DNA from: Acidimicrobiaceae bacterium
GTDB lineage: Bacteria; Actinomycetota; Acidimicrobiia; Acidimicrobiales; RAAP-2
Length of the DNA stretch: 40,328 nt
Assembly (NCBI GenBank): GCA_003161575.1
Contig: PMOE01000085.1
Span: forward strand, 1 to 40,328
Direction: 5' to 3'
Shown: positions 32,801 through 40,328 of the stretch, piece after piece
Layout: every line of letters starts with the position of its first letter
How positions within the stretch are numbered: position 1 is the stretch's first letter
The notes under the pieces: model-generated
The model's database searches: none
The model's input: the letters and a program-made list of their open reading frames with translations, nothing else
Told to the model about the DNA's origin: nothing
Translations under genes and position numbers: made by a program

Positions 32801-34321
32801 TCAGGGGCGGCCCCAGTCGCGGGCGCGACCGACCGCCCGCAACCAACCGGCGTAGAGGAGGTCGGCGCTCTCGCGGTCGGTTCTCGGGGTGTGTTCCACG
32901 TCGAGCGTCCACAACGCGCCGAGATCTTGAAGAGACCCCCACACCCCGGTGGCCAAACCGGCGAGGGTCGCCGCCCCGAGGGCGGTCGACTCGACCGACC
33001 GGGGCCGGACGACGGCGGTGCGGACCTGGTCGGCTTGGAGCTGGAGCAGCAACCCCATTGCCGCCGCGCCGCCGTCGGCCCGCAGCTGGGCCACCGGCCC
33101 CGAAGCCGTGGTCATGGCGTCGACCATGTCGCGCACCTGGTAGGCCATGGCCTCGACGGTGGCCCGGGCGATCTGGGCCCGCCCGGCCCCGCGGGTGAGC
33201 CCGGTGATTGTCCCGCGGGCGCGGGGGTCCCACCACGGGCTGCCGAGCCCGGTGAACGCCGGGACCATGGCTACCCCGCCGCTGTCGGGCACCGACTCGG
33301 CCAGGGGTCCCATGTCCTCGGAGCGCTCGATGATCCCGAGCCCGTCGCGCAGCCACTGGATCGCCGCTCCCGAGACGAACGTCGAGCCCTCGAGGGCGTA
33401 GGCCACCGGACCATTCGGGCCACCGTGCTCGCCCAGGTCCCAGGCGATGGTGGCGAGCAGGCCGTCGGGGGCTTCGGGGCAGGTCGCCCCGGCATTGACC
33501 AGGACGAAGCTCCCGGTGCCGTAGGTGACCTTGACCATCCCGGGCTCGAAGCAGGCCTGGCCGAACAGGGCGGCCTGCTGGTCGCCGGCGATCCCGCTCA
33601 CCGGCACCCCGGCGAGGGCGTCGGCCCCGGGGACTGCGTCGGGGTGGAGCGACCCGAATCGGCCGCAGGAGGGTCGGACCTCGGCCAGGGCGCCCAGGGG
33701 CACCCCGAACAACTCGCAGAGCTCTTCGGACCATTCCCTCTCGTGGATATCGAAGAGCAGGGTGCGCCCGGCGTTGGTCGGGTCGGTGGCGAAGATCCCG
33801 CCGGCCACACCACCGGTGAGGTTCCACAACACCCACGAGTCGACGGTCCCGAGGGCGAGGTCACCACTCGGCGCACCAATCCCACCGGGTCCGAGCATCC
33901 AGGCGTATTTGGTGGCCGAGAAGTACGAGTCGAGCACGAGACCGGTCCGGGAGCGCACCAGGGGGAGGTGGCCTCCGGCACGCAACTCGTCACACCGCTC
34001 GGCGGTGCGGCGGTCCTGCCAGACGATCGCCCGGTGCAGCGGCCGGCCGGTGCGCCGGTCCCAGGCCACCGCCGTCTCGCGCTGGTTGGTGAGACCGATG
34101 GCAGCAACGGGGGTGTGGGCCTTGTCCAAGCGGGCGGTCACCTCGTGGAGCGTCCCGACCACCGCCTGCCAGATCTCGCTGGCGTCGTGTTCCACCCAGC
34201 CGGGCCGCGGGTAGTGCTGGGTGATCTCGCGGTAGGCGAGGTCGACCACCTGCCCGGTCTCGTCGACCACCAGGGCGCGGACCCCCGTCGTGCCCGCGTC
34301 GACTGCCACCACCGATCCCAT
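32801..34321 (-). CDS. glpK: glycerol kinase
   Basis: The 506-residue FGGY kinase phosphorylates glycerol to sn-glycerol 3-phosphate. It starts VVAVDAGTTGVRALVVDE (first phosphate loop), then IGLTNQRETAVAWDRRTGRPL and IVWQDRRTAERC. The second domain has SGIAGDQQAALFGQACFEPG, VKVTYGTGSFVLVN, VSGAAIQWLRDGLGII, FTGLGSPWWDPRARGTI and LRADGGAAA. These match glycerol kinase rather than xylulokinase. The product could feed lipid synthesis together with the PlsC-like gene nearby. TAGCGT lies six bases before the ATG, suggesting a leaderless mRNA. No glpF or glpD lies in the window. It is divergent from the nrdJ gene. Confidence 0.94.
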   Translation of the reverse strand: MGSVVAVDAGTTGVRALVVDETGQVVDLAYREITQHYPRPGWVEHDASEIWQAVVGTLHEVTARLDKAHTPVAAIGLTNQRETAVAWDRRTGRPLHRAIVWQDRRTAERCDELRAGGHLPLVRSRTGLVLDSYFSATKYAWMLGPGGIGAPSGDLALGTVDSWVLWNLTGGVAGGIFATDPTNAGRTLLFDIHEREWSEELCELFGVPLGALAEVRPSCGRFGSLHPDAVPGADALAGVPVSGIAGDQQAALFGQACFEPGMVKVTYGTGSFVLVNAGATCPEAPDGLLATIAWDLGEHGGPNGPVAYALEGSTFVSGAAIQWLRDGLGIIERSEDMGPLAESVPDSGGVAMVPAFTGLGSPWWDPRARGTITGLTRGAGRAQIARATVEAMAYQVRDMVDAMTTASGPVAQLRADGGAAAMGLLLQLQADQVRTAVVRPRSVESTALGAATLAGLATGVWGSLQDLGALWTLDVEHTPRTDRESADLLYAGWLRAVGRARDWGRP

Positions 34322-34327
34322 GGGGCG

Positions 34328-34333
34328 ACGCTA
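34328..34333 (-). promoter_or_regulatory. -10 element for a leaderless start (glpK)
   Basis: On the minus strand TAGCGT is followed by six bases and the ATG at 34321. An inverted repeat, CCCCGC-ATC-GCGGGG (34339-34353), overlaps the -35 position and could be an operator. Confidence 0.45.
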
Positions 34334-34421
34334 CCGATCCCCGCATCGCGGGGCGCTCCACGCCCAAAATGCAAACCTTCGCGAACGCCCCGCGACCAGG
34401 GACGATGTTTCCCGGCAACCG

Positions 34422-34451
34422 TTGACAGGGACGTAACTACAGTGCTGTAAT
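34422..34451 (+). promoter_or_regulatory. promoter of the ribonucleotide reductase gene
   Basis: TTGACA at 34422-34427 and TGTAAT at 34446-34451 are separated by 18 bases; these match the consensus at 6/6 and 5/6. Transcription would start near 34458, giving a leader of about 145 nt that contains the NrdR sites. Confidence 0.75.
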
Positions 34452-34453
34452 GA

Positions 34454-34469
34454 CCCCAGTATCTCGTGT
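34454..34469. promoter_or_regulatory. NrdR box 1
   Basis: CCCCAGTATCTCGTGT matches the NrdR consensus ACACWATATATWGTGT at about 11 of 16 positions, and overlaps the expected transcription start. Its centre is exactly 32 bp from the second box, the usual pairing distance of about three helical turns. Confidence 0.65.
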
Positions 34470-34485
34470 CTCGGGAGTGAGCCAA

Positions 34486-34501
34486 CCACAATATATTGTG
34501 G
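34486..34501. promoter_or_regulatory. NrdR box 2
   Basis: CCACAATATATTGTGG matches the NrdR consensus at 14 of 16 positions. It lies in a longer perfect palindrome of 24 bp (34482-34505). NrdR represses ribonucleotide reductase genes when dATP is abundant, so site and gene agree. Confidence 0.85.
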
Positions 34502-34603
34502 TTGGAGGGCAGTTTGGTCTTCTCCGAGGCCGATAATTTCCCGGGTGGGGCGTCCGTGCGACCCACCCGGACCCGAAGAACGAACCAGAGGAGTACAAGG
34601 ACC

Positions 34604-37486
34604 ATGGCCATCGCCCCCCAGCGCGTCGGAATCGGCATCCGCCGCCACTTCACCACCGAGGGTGTGCACCCCTACGACGAGGTGCGCTGGGAACGCCGCG
34701 ATTCGCGGATCACCAACTACCGGGACGGGTTCGTTGCCTTCGAACAACTGGGAGTCGAGGTCCCTGAATCCTGGAGCCTCAACGCCACCAACATCCTGGC
34801 CCAGAAGTACTTCCGGGGGACCCTCGGGACCGAAGAGCGGGAGTGGTCGCTCAAGCAGGTGGCCGACCGGGTGGTCGACACCATCACTGCGTGGGGGATC
34901 AAGGACGGCTACTTCGTCGACGACGTTGAGGCCGAGATCTTCAATGCCGAGCTGAAGCACCTCATCATCCACCAAAAGGCGGCGTTCAACTCGCCGGTCT
35001 GGTTCAACATCGGGGTGAGCGGGGTTCCCCAGCAGGCCTCGGCGTGCTTCATCTTGTCGGTGGAGGACAAGATGGACTCGATCCTCAACTGGTACACCGA
35101 AGAGGGAACCATCTTCAAAGGCGGGTCGGGGGCGGGCGTGAACCTCTCTCGCATCCGCTCGTCGCACGAGAAGCTCAAGGGCGGGGGCACCGCCTCGGGA
35201 CCGGTCAGCTTCATGCGCGGCGCCGACGCGTCGGCCGGGACCATCAAGTCGGGGGGCAAGACTCGGCGGGCGGCCAAAATGGTCATCCTCGATGTCGACC
35301 ACCCTGATGTCACCGACTTCATCTGGTGCAAGGCGATCGAAGAGCGCAAAGCACGGGTGCTGCGCGATGCCGGCTTCGACATGGACCTCGACGGGGCCGA
35401 CAGCCACTCCACGCAGTACCAGAACGCCAACAACTCGGTCCGGGTGACCGACGAGTTCATGCAGGCAGTGATCGACGGGCGCGACTGGGACCTGGTGGCC
35501 CGTGTGGACGGCTCCGTCATCGATACCCTGCCGGCCCGCGACCTCTTCCGTCAGATCGCCCACGCTTCCTGGGAGTGCGCCGACCCCGGCATGCAGTTCG
35601 ATACGACGATCAACGAGTGGCACACCGCCCCCAACACGGGGCGGATCAACGGGTCGAACCCGTGCAGTGAGTACATGCACCTCGACAACTCAGCTTGCAA
35701 TCTTGCGAGCCTCAACCTCATGAAGTTCTTGAACGACGACGACACCTTCGACGTCGAGGGATTCAAGACCGCAGTCGAAGTGGTCTTCACCGGCCAGGAG
35801 ATCATGGTCGGCAACGCCGACTACCCGACGGCGGCCATCACCGACAACTCCCGGCGTTTCCGCGAGCTCGGTCTCGGGTACGCCAATCTGGGTGCGTTGT
35901 TGATGGCCAACGGCCTGCCCTACGACTCGGACGAGGGCCGGGCCTGGGCCGGGGCGATCACCGCCCTCATGACCGGCCACGCGTACGCCACCTCCGCTCG
36001 GACCGCGGCCCGGATGGGCCCGTTCGCCGGATTCCACGAGAACACCGAGCCGATGGTCAACGTGCTGCGCAAGCACCAGGGTGAGGCGGCCAAGATCGAC
36101 GAAGACGTCGTGCCCCCCGAGCTGCTCTCGGCGGCCCAGGAGGCATGGGACGAGGCGGTCGAGCTTGCCGAGCAGTACGGCGTGCGCAACTCCCAGGCCT
36201 CGGTCCTCGCCCCGACCGGCACCATCGGTCTGCTGATGGACTGCGACACGACCGGGGTCGAGCCCGACCTCGGCCTCGTCAAGACGAAAAAGCTGGTCGG
36301 CGGGGGAACGATGTCGATCGTCAACCAGACGGTGCCCCGGGCCCTCAGGCAGCTCGGCTACCCGCCGGACCAGGTCGACGACATCATCGCCTACATCGAC
36401 GAGCACAAGACCATCGTCGGAGCCCCCCAGCTGGCGGCCGAGCACATGGCCGTGTTCGCCTGTTCGATGGGGGACAACACCATCCACTACGGGGGTCACG
36501 TCAAGATGATGGGGGCGGTGCAGCCGTTCATCTCGGGCGCGATCTCCAAGACGGTCAACATGCCCGAGGACGTGACGGTTGAAGACGTCGAGCAGCTGCA
36601 CATCGACGCCTGGAAGCTCGGGATCAAGGCCGTGGCCATCTACCGTGACAACTGCAAGGTGGCCCAGCCGCTTTCAACTACGAAGAAGGCGGGTGCGGCA
36701 GTAGGCGGTGACGCCGCGCCGGCGGGCTCGGATGCCGAGGCCAAGGACCGGGCAGTGACCGAGCGGATCGCCGAGCTGGAGACCGCCCTCGAGCACGAGC
36801 GGCAGCGCAAGAACGAGGCGGTGGTGGTCGGGGCGATCCGTGAGCGGCTACCTCGTCGCCGCCGTTCCAGCACGTTCGCCTTCCGGGTATCTGACTGCGA
36901 GGGCTACGTCACGGTCGGCGAGTACGAGGACGGGCGCCCGGGCGAGGTCTTCATCAAGGTGTCGAAGCAGGGCTCGACCCTGGCCGGCATCATGGACGCC
37001 TTCTCGATCTCTATCAGCTTGGGACTGCAACACCAGGTGCCGTTGGCCACCTACGTCCGGAAGTACTCGCACATGAAGTTCGAGCCCGCGGGGATCACCG
37101 ACGACGCCGAGCTCCGCATCGCCACCAGCCTGGTCGACTACATCTTCCGCCGGCTGGCGCTCGACTACCTCACCTACGAGGAACGGCTCGACCTCGGGGT
37201 GCTGTCCTCTTCTGAGCGCACCCAGCCCACCCTTCCCGGAGTAGAGGAGAGCGCCACCCCGTCGTCGGGCCTGGTGGATGAGGGGCCGACGTTCGAGGAG
37301 CAACCGCAGTTGAGAGAGGCGCCCCGGCTGGCAACGCCCGTGTCTTCGGCTGGTAGCAACGCGGCGACCCTCGCCCGGGCCGAGCAGCGCGATGCCCCCT
37401 TTTGCTACAGCTGCGGCAACGTCATGCAGCGGGCGGGCTCTTGTTATGTGTGCGGGAGCTGCGGCACCACGAGCGGCTGTTCGTAA
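34604..37486 (+). CDS. nrdJ: vitamin B12-dependent (class II) ribonucleoside-diphosphate reductase
   Basis: The 960-residue protein reduces ribonucleotides to deoxyribonucleotides with adenosylcobalamin as radical source. N352, C354 and E356 in NPCSE form the active site with the thiyl cysteine; C148 (SACFILS) and C365 (SACNLAS) form the reducing pair. Other marks are NSPVWFNIGV, GGSGAGVNLS and LAPTGTIGLLMDCDTTG. After the barrel, residues around 700-755 include a predicted coiled coil, then a TSCPD domain (FAFRVSDCEGYVTVGEY onward), and a Cys-rich end (CYSCGNVM, CYVCGSCG) for re-reduction or zinc. The ATG follows AGGAG and AAGGA. Two NrdR boxes and a strong promoter precede it. No B12 riboswitch was recognised in the leader. 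Confidence 0.95.
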   Translation: MAIAPQRVGIGIRRHFTTEGVHPYDEVRWERRDSRITNYRDGFVAFEQLGVEVPESWSLNATNILAQKYFRGTLGTEEREWSLKQVADRVVDTITAWGIKDGYFVDDVEAEIFNAELKHLIIHQKAAFNSPVWFNIGVSGVPQQASACFILSVEDKMDSILNWYTEEGTIFKGGSGAGVNLSRIRSSHEKLKGGGTASGPVSFMRGADASAGTIKSGGKTRRAAKMVILDVDHPDVTDFIWCKAIEERKARVLRDAGFDMDLDGADSHSTQYQNANNSVRVTDEFMQAVIDGRDWDLVARVDGSVIDTLPARDLFRQIAHASWECADPGMQFDTTINEWHTAPNTGRINGSNPCSEYMHLDNSACNLASLNLMKFLNDDDTFDVEGFKTAVEVVFTGQEIMVGNADYPTAAITDNSRRFRELGLGYANLGALLMANGLPYDSDEGRAWAGAITALMTGHAYATSARTAARMGPFAGFHENTEPMVNVLRKHQGEAAKIDEDVVPPELLSAAQEAWDEAVELAEQYGVRNSQASVLAPTGTIGLLMDCDTTGVEPDLGLVKTKKLVGGGTMSIVNQTVPRALRQLGYPPDQVDDIIAYIDEHKTIVGAPQLAAEHMAVFACSMGDNTIHYGGHVKMMGAVQPFISGAISKTVNMPEDVTVEDVEQLHIDAWKLGIKAVAIYRDNCKVAQPLSTTKKAGAAVGGDAAPAGSDAEAKDRAVTERIAELETALEHERQRKNEAVVVGAIRERLPRRRRSSTFAFRVSDCEGYVTVGEYEDGRPGEVFIKVSKQGSTLAGIMDAFSISISLGLQHQVPLATYVRKYSHMKFEPAGITDDAELRIATSLVDYIFRRLALDYLTYEERLDLGVLSSSERTQPTLPGVEESATPSSGLVDEGPTFEEQPQLREAPRLATPVSSAGSNAATLARAEQRDAPFCYSCGNVMQRAGSCYVCGSCGTTSGCS

Positions 37487-37510
37487 AATTCCGAGCGTGT
37501 CACACATCGA

Positions 37511-37533
37511 CCCTGCGAGCTAGCAACGCAGGG
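37511..37533 (+). terminator. stem-loop downstream of nrdJ
   Basis: CCCTGCG and CGCAGGG pair perfectly (7 bp) around a nine-base loop, 25 bp after the stop codon. There is no T-run. It may terminate nrdJ or belong to the structured stretch that follows. Confidence 0.5.
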
Positions 37534-37735
37534 ACGGTCTCGATATCGGAGTGAACGGGTTGCAAAGGCGTAGCAATCTCCACGGGTAGGTGCCTGGGGC
37601 TCAATGAGCAGGCAAAATTGACGCTTCGGTCCTCAATCTCGGTGCGATAATCAGGCACGCCGACGTCTTAGAAGATGCGGCTCTGATGCGTTGCGAATAG
37701 TCGCGAAAGCTGCGACGGGAGACCACGGGGGATTA
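37534..37735 (+). other. structured non-coding stretch upstream of the lectin-like gene
   Basis: No coding frame of interest was seen. At least three further hairpins are possible: TGCCT/AGGCA (37591-37614) with an inner GCTC/GAGC, TCGGTGC pairing with GCA and CCGA (37639-37663), and GTCGC/GCGAC (37700-37716). With the stem at 37511 this resembles a structured 5' leader. It could not be assigned to a riboswitch class by eye. Confidence 0.4.
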
Positions 37736-40328
37736 GTGGCGGGCAATGAGAATAACGACGTGACTTCGCTCTCGCGTCTCGGACGCGGCGCAATGGCGGC
37801 GCTCGTCGTTACAACCGCTGCCACGCTCGTTGCAACCGGCGTCTCGGTCGACCCTGCCGGGGCATCGCCTCCCGGCCAGGTGTATGTCTCCGAGCCGTTC
37901 ACTGGTGCCAACGTGCAGATCCCCGCGGACTGGGTGCTCCCAGGGATAACCGGCGGGACCGACGACTCCTGTATGACCGCGTCAGCGAACGTCTCTCAGA
38001 CCCCGGTCCCCGGGTGCAATCTGGCCACTCCCGACAGTCCCGGGAGCGGCACGCTGCGATTGACCAGTGTCGCGGGCAACGAGACCGGAGGAGTTGCCTA
38101 TACCTCATCGGTCCTGTCCGGGCAGGGTGTCGACGTCACTTTCAACACCTTCCAATACGGTGGCACCGGTGCGGACGGGATCTCGTTTTTCCTGGCCGGC
38201 ACGAACCCCGCATCGCCGGCCCCGCCGGCCACGCTCGGTCCGGCCGGTGGCCACCTTGGTTATTCGGGCGGGAGCGCCAATCCGAGCGGCAACGGCCTGG
38301 CCAACGGGTATCTCGGTATCGGATTCGATGTCTTCGGGAACTTCACCAACAATCAGTTCGACGGGAGTGGATGCACCGATCCGAGCTGGGCCGGTAACGG
38401 CGTCGCCGTGCCCAACCAGATCACCGTCCGCGGCCCCGGCAGCGCCGAGGCCGGCTACTGCCTCCTGTCGAGCACCAACGGGTCGGGTGGGCTGACCGGC
38501 AGTCTCGGTACCGGGGCCGCTGGGACCCGGGCAGGGTCGCTCGTTCCGTCGGAGATCGCCATCAACCCGACTGCGCTGCCGTTGGTCACGAACAGCGGAA
38601 TCTCGGTGCCGGCGTACTCCTACGTGGTCGCCGCCACCCCGATCGGCGCCAGCCGCCAGCTCATCGGGGGTCTCCTCCCCAGCGCGGCGGGCTTTGAGCC
38701 GGCGAGCTGGCTCGACCCGGTCACGGGCATCCCCTACCAGCTCGCGTTCGGGTTCTCAGCTTCAACGGGAGGTTCGACCGACATCCACGAGATCAGCAAC
38801 GTGGCCCTGTCGCCGCTCAACACGAACCCGCCACGGTTTGGGCTCGGTCTAATCGATAGTGCGGCCGGTCACCTCGTGCAGGGCAGCTCGGTCACGTACC
38901 TGGCGAGTCCGTCGGTGAGCGCGTCGGGGGGCAGCGAAGGACAGGTGCCGAGTTTCACCACGACCTTCCCGGCAGGATTGACACCCGGGTCGGCCACCGG
39001 CACGAACTGGTCGTGCACCACGACCGGGCAGACCGTGACCTGCAACTACACAGGCACGTTGCCGATCTCCCCAGGGACGTCGCTGCCCGCAATCTCGCTA
39101 CCCGTCACCGTGTCAAATTCACTGTCCGGTCCGGTGAGCGTGACCGCTTACGTCACCTCCGACGCCTCCATCGCAGCCAATGCCACGGACAACGGGACTG
39201 CGGTAGCAACCTCCGCCGCAACCCCGGTTCTCGGGATCGGCCTCACTGACAGCGACGCTGGGGCATACACGCAAGGTGGGGTGTTCTCCTACACCGCGCT
39301 TCCGGTCGTCTCGTCGGGTGGAACCAACGAAGCAGATGCGCCGACCTTCACCGACGTCCTCCCCGCTTCGTTGATTCCCGGGAGTGCAACGGGGACGAAT
39401 TGGTCGTGTGGCACCGTCAGCCAAACGGTCACGTGCAGCTACACGGGTGCCCTTCCCATCACTGCGGGGACATTTCTTCCGGCGCTCTCGGTGCCCGTGA
39501 CAGCGAGCACCAGCGCGTCCGGCGCTGTGTCCAACACGGCAACGATCTCCTCGGCCGACGCCTCACCGGCGAGCGCCAGTGCCACCGACACCGGGTCCAT
39601 CACGACGGTGCCCCAGTACACGCTGACGTACACCGACAACGTGAGCGGCAACTTCACGAGTCCGGGAACGGTCGCCTATACCGCGAACCCCGCCGTGTCT
39701 TCGAATGGGGCCAATGAGACGAGCGCGCCGACGTTCTCCGTGAACTTGCCGGTCGGGGTCACACCCGGAACGGCGACCGGCGCCGGTTGGACGTGCACCA
39801 CGACCGGGCAGAACGTGACATGCAACTATTCGGGAACCCTCCCCATCTCCGCAGGAACCGCCCTCTCGGCGATCACTTTCACCGGTGCCGTTGCCAGCGG
39901 CATCACCACCGGCACCAACCTGTCCTCGACCGCCGCCGTTTCCTCCTCTGATGGAATTCCTGCGTCGGCAACTGACTCGGCCTCGGCAGGGACGGTTCCG
40001 CGGCCCATCATCACATCGGTCTCGCCAAACCAGGGTCCGACGGCCGGTGGAACCGTTGTGACCATCTCGGGCACCAACTTCACCGGGGTTACCGGTGGTG
40101 CCGGGGTCACCTTCGGGGGCACCAACGCCACCGCCTACACCGTGGTCTCGGCCACCCAGATCACCGCCACCACTCCCGCCGGCGCAGCCGGCTCGGTGAA
40201 CGTGGCGGTGACCAACCCTGGAGGGACGTCGAACCTCTCGGGCGGGTACAACTACGTCGCCCGGCCGACGGTCACCGCCGTGAGTCCGGCCTTCGGCCCG
40301 ACGGGCGGCGGCACAGCGGTCACCATCA
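37736..40328 (+). CDS. large secreted protein with L-type lectin-like domain, surface repeats and IPT/TIG domains (partial)
   Basis: The frame runs off the window after 864 codons. A GTG at 37736 gives a signal peptide: polar start, hydrophobic core (AALVVTTAATLVATGVSV) and cleavage near PAGASPPG. Residues of about 50-320 resemble a bacterial L-type lectin domain (EPFTGANVQIPADWVL, GADGISFFLAG, GYLGIGFDVFGNF). Three DUF11-like repeats follow at about 366-497, 498-627 and 628-754, sharing GTATG-W-C and QTVTC-YTGTLPI cores. IPT/TIG domains start at about 755 (ITSVSPNQGPTAGGTVVTISG) and 843. The protein is probably displayed on the cell surface and may bind glycans. Starts at 37760 (GTG) or 37793 (ATG) are alternatives. 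Anchor and C-terminus are not visible. Confidence 0.82.
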   Translation, partial: MAGNENNDVTSLSRLGRGAMAALVVTTAATLVATGVSVDPAGASPPGQVYVSEPFTGANVQIPADWVLPGITGGTDDSCMTASANVSQTPVPGCNLATPDSPGSGTLRLTSVAGNETGGVAYTSSVLSGQGVDVTFNTFQYGGTGADGISFFLAGTNPASPAPPATLGPAGGHLGYSGGSANPSGNGLANGYLGIGFDVFGNFTNNQFDGSGCTDPSWAGNGVAVPNQITVRGPGSAEAGYCLLSSTNGSGGLTGSLGTGAAGTRAGSLVPSEIAINPTALPLVTNSGISVPAYSYVVAATPIGASRQLIGGLLPSAAGFEPASWLDPVTGIPYQLAFGFSASTGGSTDIHEISNVALSPLNTNPPRFGLGLIDSAAGHLVQGSSVTYLASPSVSASGGSEGQVPSFTTTFPAGLTPGSATGTNWSCTTTGQTVTCNYTGTLPISPGTSLPAISLPVTVSNSLSGPVSVTAYVTSDASIAANATDNGTAVATSAATPVLGIGLTDSDAGAYTQGGVFSYTALPVVSSGGTNEADAPTFTDVLPASLIPGSATGTNWSCGTVSQTVTCSYTGALPITAGTFLPALSVPVTASTSASGAVSNTATISSADASPASASATDTGSITTVPQYTLTYTDNVSGNFTSPGTVAYTANPAVSSNGANETSAPTFSVNLPVGVTPGTATGAGWTCTTTGQNVTCNYSGTLPISAGTALSAITFTGAVASGITTGTNLSSTAAVSSSDGIPASATDSASAGTVPRPIITSVSPNQGPTAGGTVVTISGTNFTGVTGGAGVTFGGTNATAYTVVSATQITATTPAGAAGSVNVAVTNPGGTSNLSGGYNYVARPTVTAVSPAFGPTGGGTAVTI
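38831..39997 (+). repeat. three tandem coding repeats of about 130 codons
   Basis: The copies start near 38831, 39227 and 39617. Each carries ASGG/SSGG-type and P-F-LP strands, a GTATGTNWSC-like strand, a QTVTCNYTG strand and an Ala/Ser/Thr-rich end. DNA similarity is partial, so the duplication is old. Confidence 0.75.

Noticed and set aside
34438..34449. TACAGTGCTGTA as the second NrdR box
   Set aside because: It is centred 50 bp from the strong box and overlaps the -10 region. The site at 34454-34469 has better consensus positions and the normal 32-bp spacing.
37534..37735. Firm call of a c-di-GMP or cobalamin riboswitch
   Set aside because: Only short fragments resemble the c-di-GMP-I motif, the conserved 5' half is missing, and no B12 box could be identified.
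1..40328. CRISPR array, restriction or other defence island, prophage, tRNA or rRNA genes, biosynthetic gene cluster
   Set aside because: No regularly spaced repeats, defence genes, phage genes, cloverleaf sequences or clustered assembly-line enzymes were seen on either strand.

Overview
The window is GC-rich chromosomal DNA from an actinobacterium, most likely of the class Acidimicrobiia (inference). The sequence supports this with a mycothiol-dependent formaldehyde dehydrogenase, a PimB'-type mannosyltransferase beside an SRPBCC protein, two luciferase-like oxidoreductases, frequent GTG and TTG starts, an actinobacterial-type SOS box, and at least eight genes whose start codon sits 5-8 nt after a TANNNT -10 element with no ribosome binding site (leaderless mRNAs). 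No CRISPR array, tRNA, rRNA, prophage or large biosynthetic cluster was found.

Layout. 1-1.5 kb: a near-complete IS256-family insertion sequence with both terminal inverted repeats, followed by a small secreted protein. 2.3-7.4 kb (minus): a FrnE-like DsbA oxidoreductase with a second CX4C cysteine pair; a CaiB/BaiF CoA-transferase translationally coupled to mycothiol-dependent formaldehyde dehydrogenase; and a UvrD/PcrA-like helicase with a perfect LexA palindrome across its start codon. 7.6-14.2 kb: a small unknown protein, a DUF1214 protein, a sulfotransferase, a ferritin-like diiron protein coupled to a luciferase-like oxidoreductase, and a secreted protein. 14.2-19.5 kb: amino-acid catabolism, with a fused indolepyruvate ferredoxin oxidoreductase and a Leu/Val/Phe-type dehydrogenase divergent from an Lrp/AsnC regulator. 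19.6-23.3 kb (minus): a NUDIX hydrolase; an ECF sigma factor overlapping a membrane-anchored protein with six CX5C repeats, preceded by a possible leader peptide and a 13-bp hairpin; a P-loop kinase; and a rhodanese.

23.4-32.8 kb (mainly plus): a decayed IS481 end, a PH/SHOCT membrane protein, a zinc-ribbon protein, a thioredoxin-like protein, a YjbQ-family protein, a cysteine-rich miniprotein, PimB'-like glycosyltransferase, SRPBCC protein, ROK sugar kinase, luciferase-like protein and aminotransferase, an SMP-30 protein (minus), a PlsC-like acyltransferase and an ACT-domain protein. 32.8-40.3 kb: glycerol kinase (minus) divergent from a class II (B12-dependent) ribonucleotide reductase that has a strong promoter and a correctly spaced NrdR box pair; then a structured non-coding stretch and a large secreted lectin-like repeat protein cut by the window edge.

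The region is mostly housekeeping and accessory metabolism. The observations most worth a second look are the leader ORF/hairpin at the ECF sigma gene, the LexA box on the helicase start codon, the NrdR operator pair, the leaderless promoter set, the MscR/CoA-transferase coupling and the diiron/luciferase-like pair.
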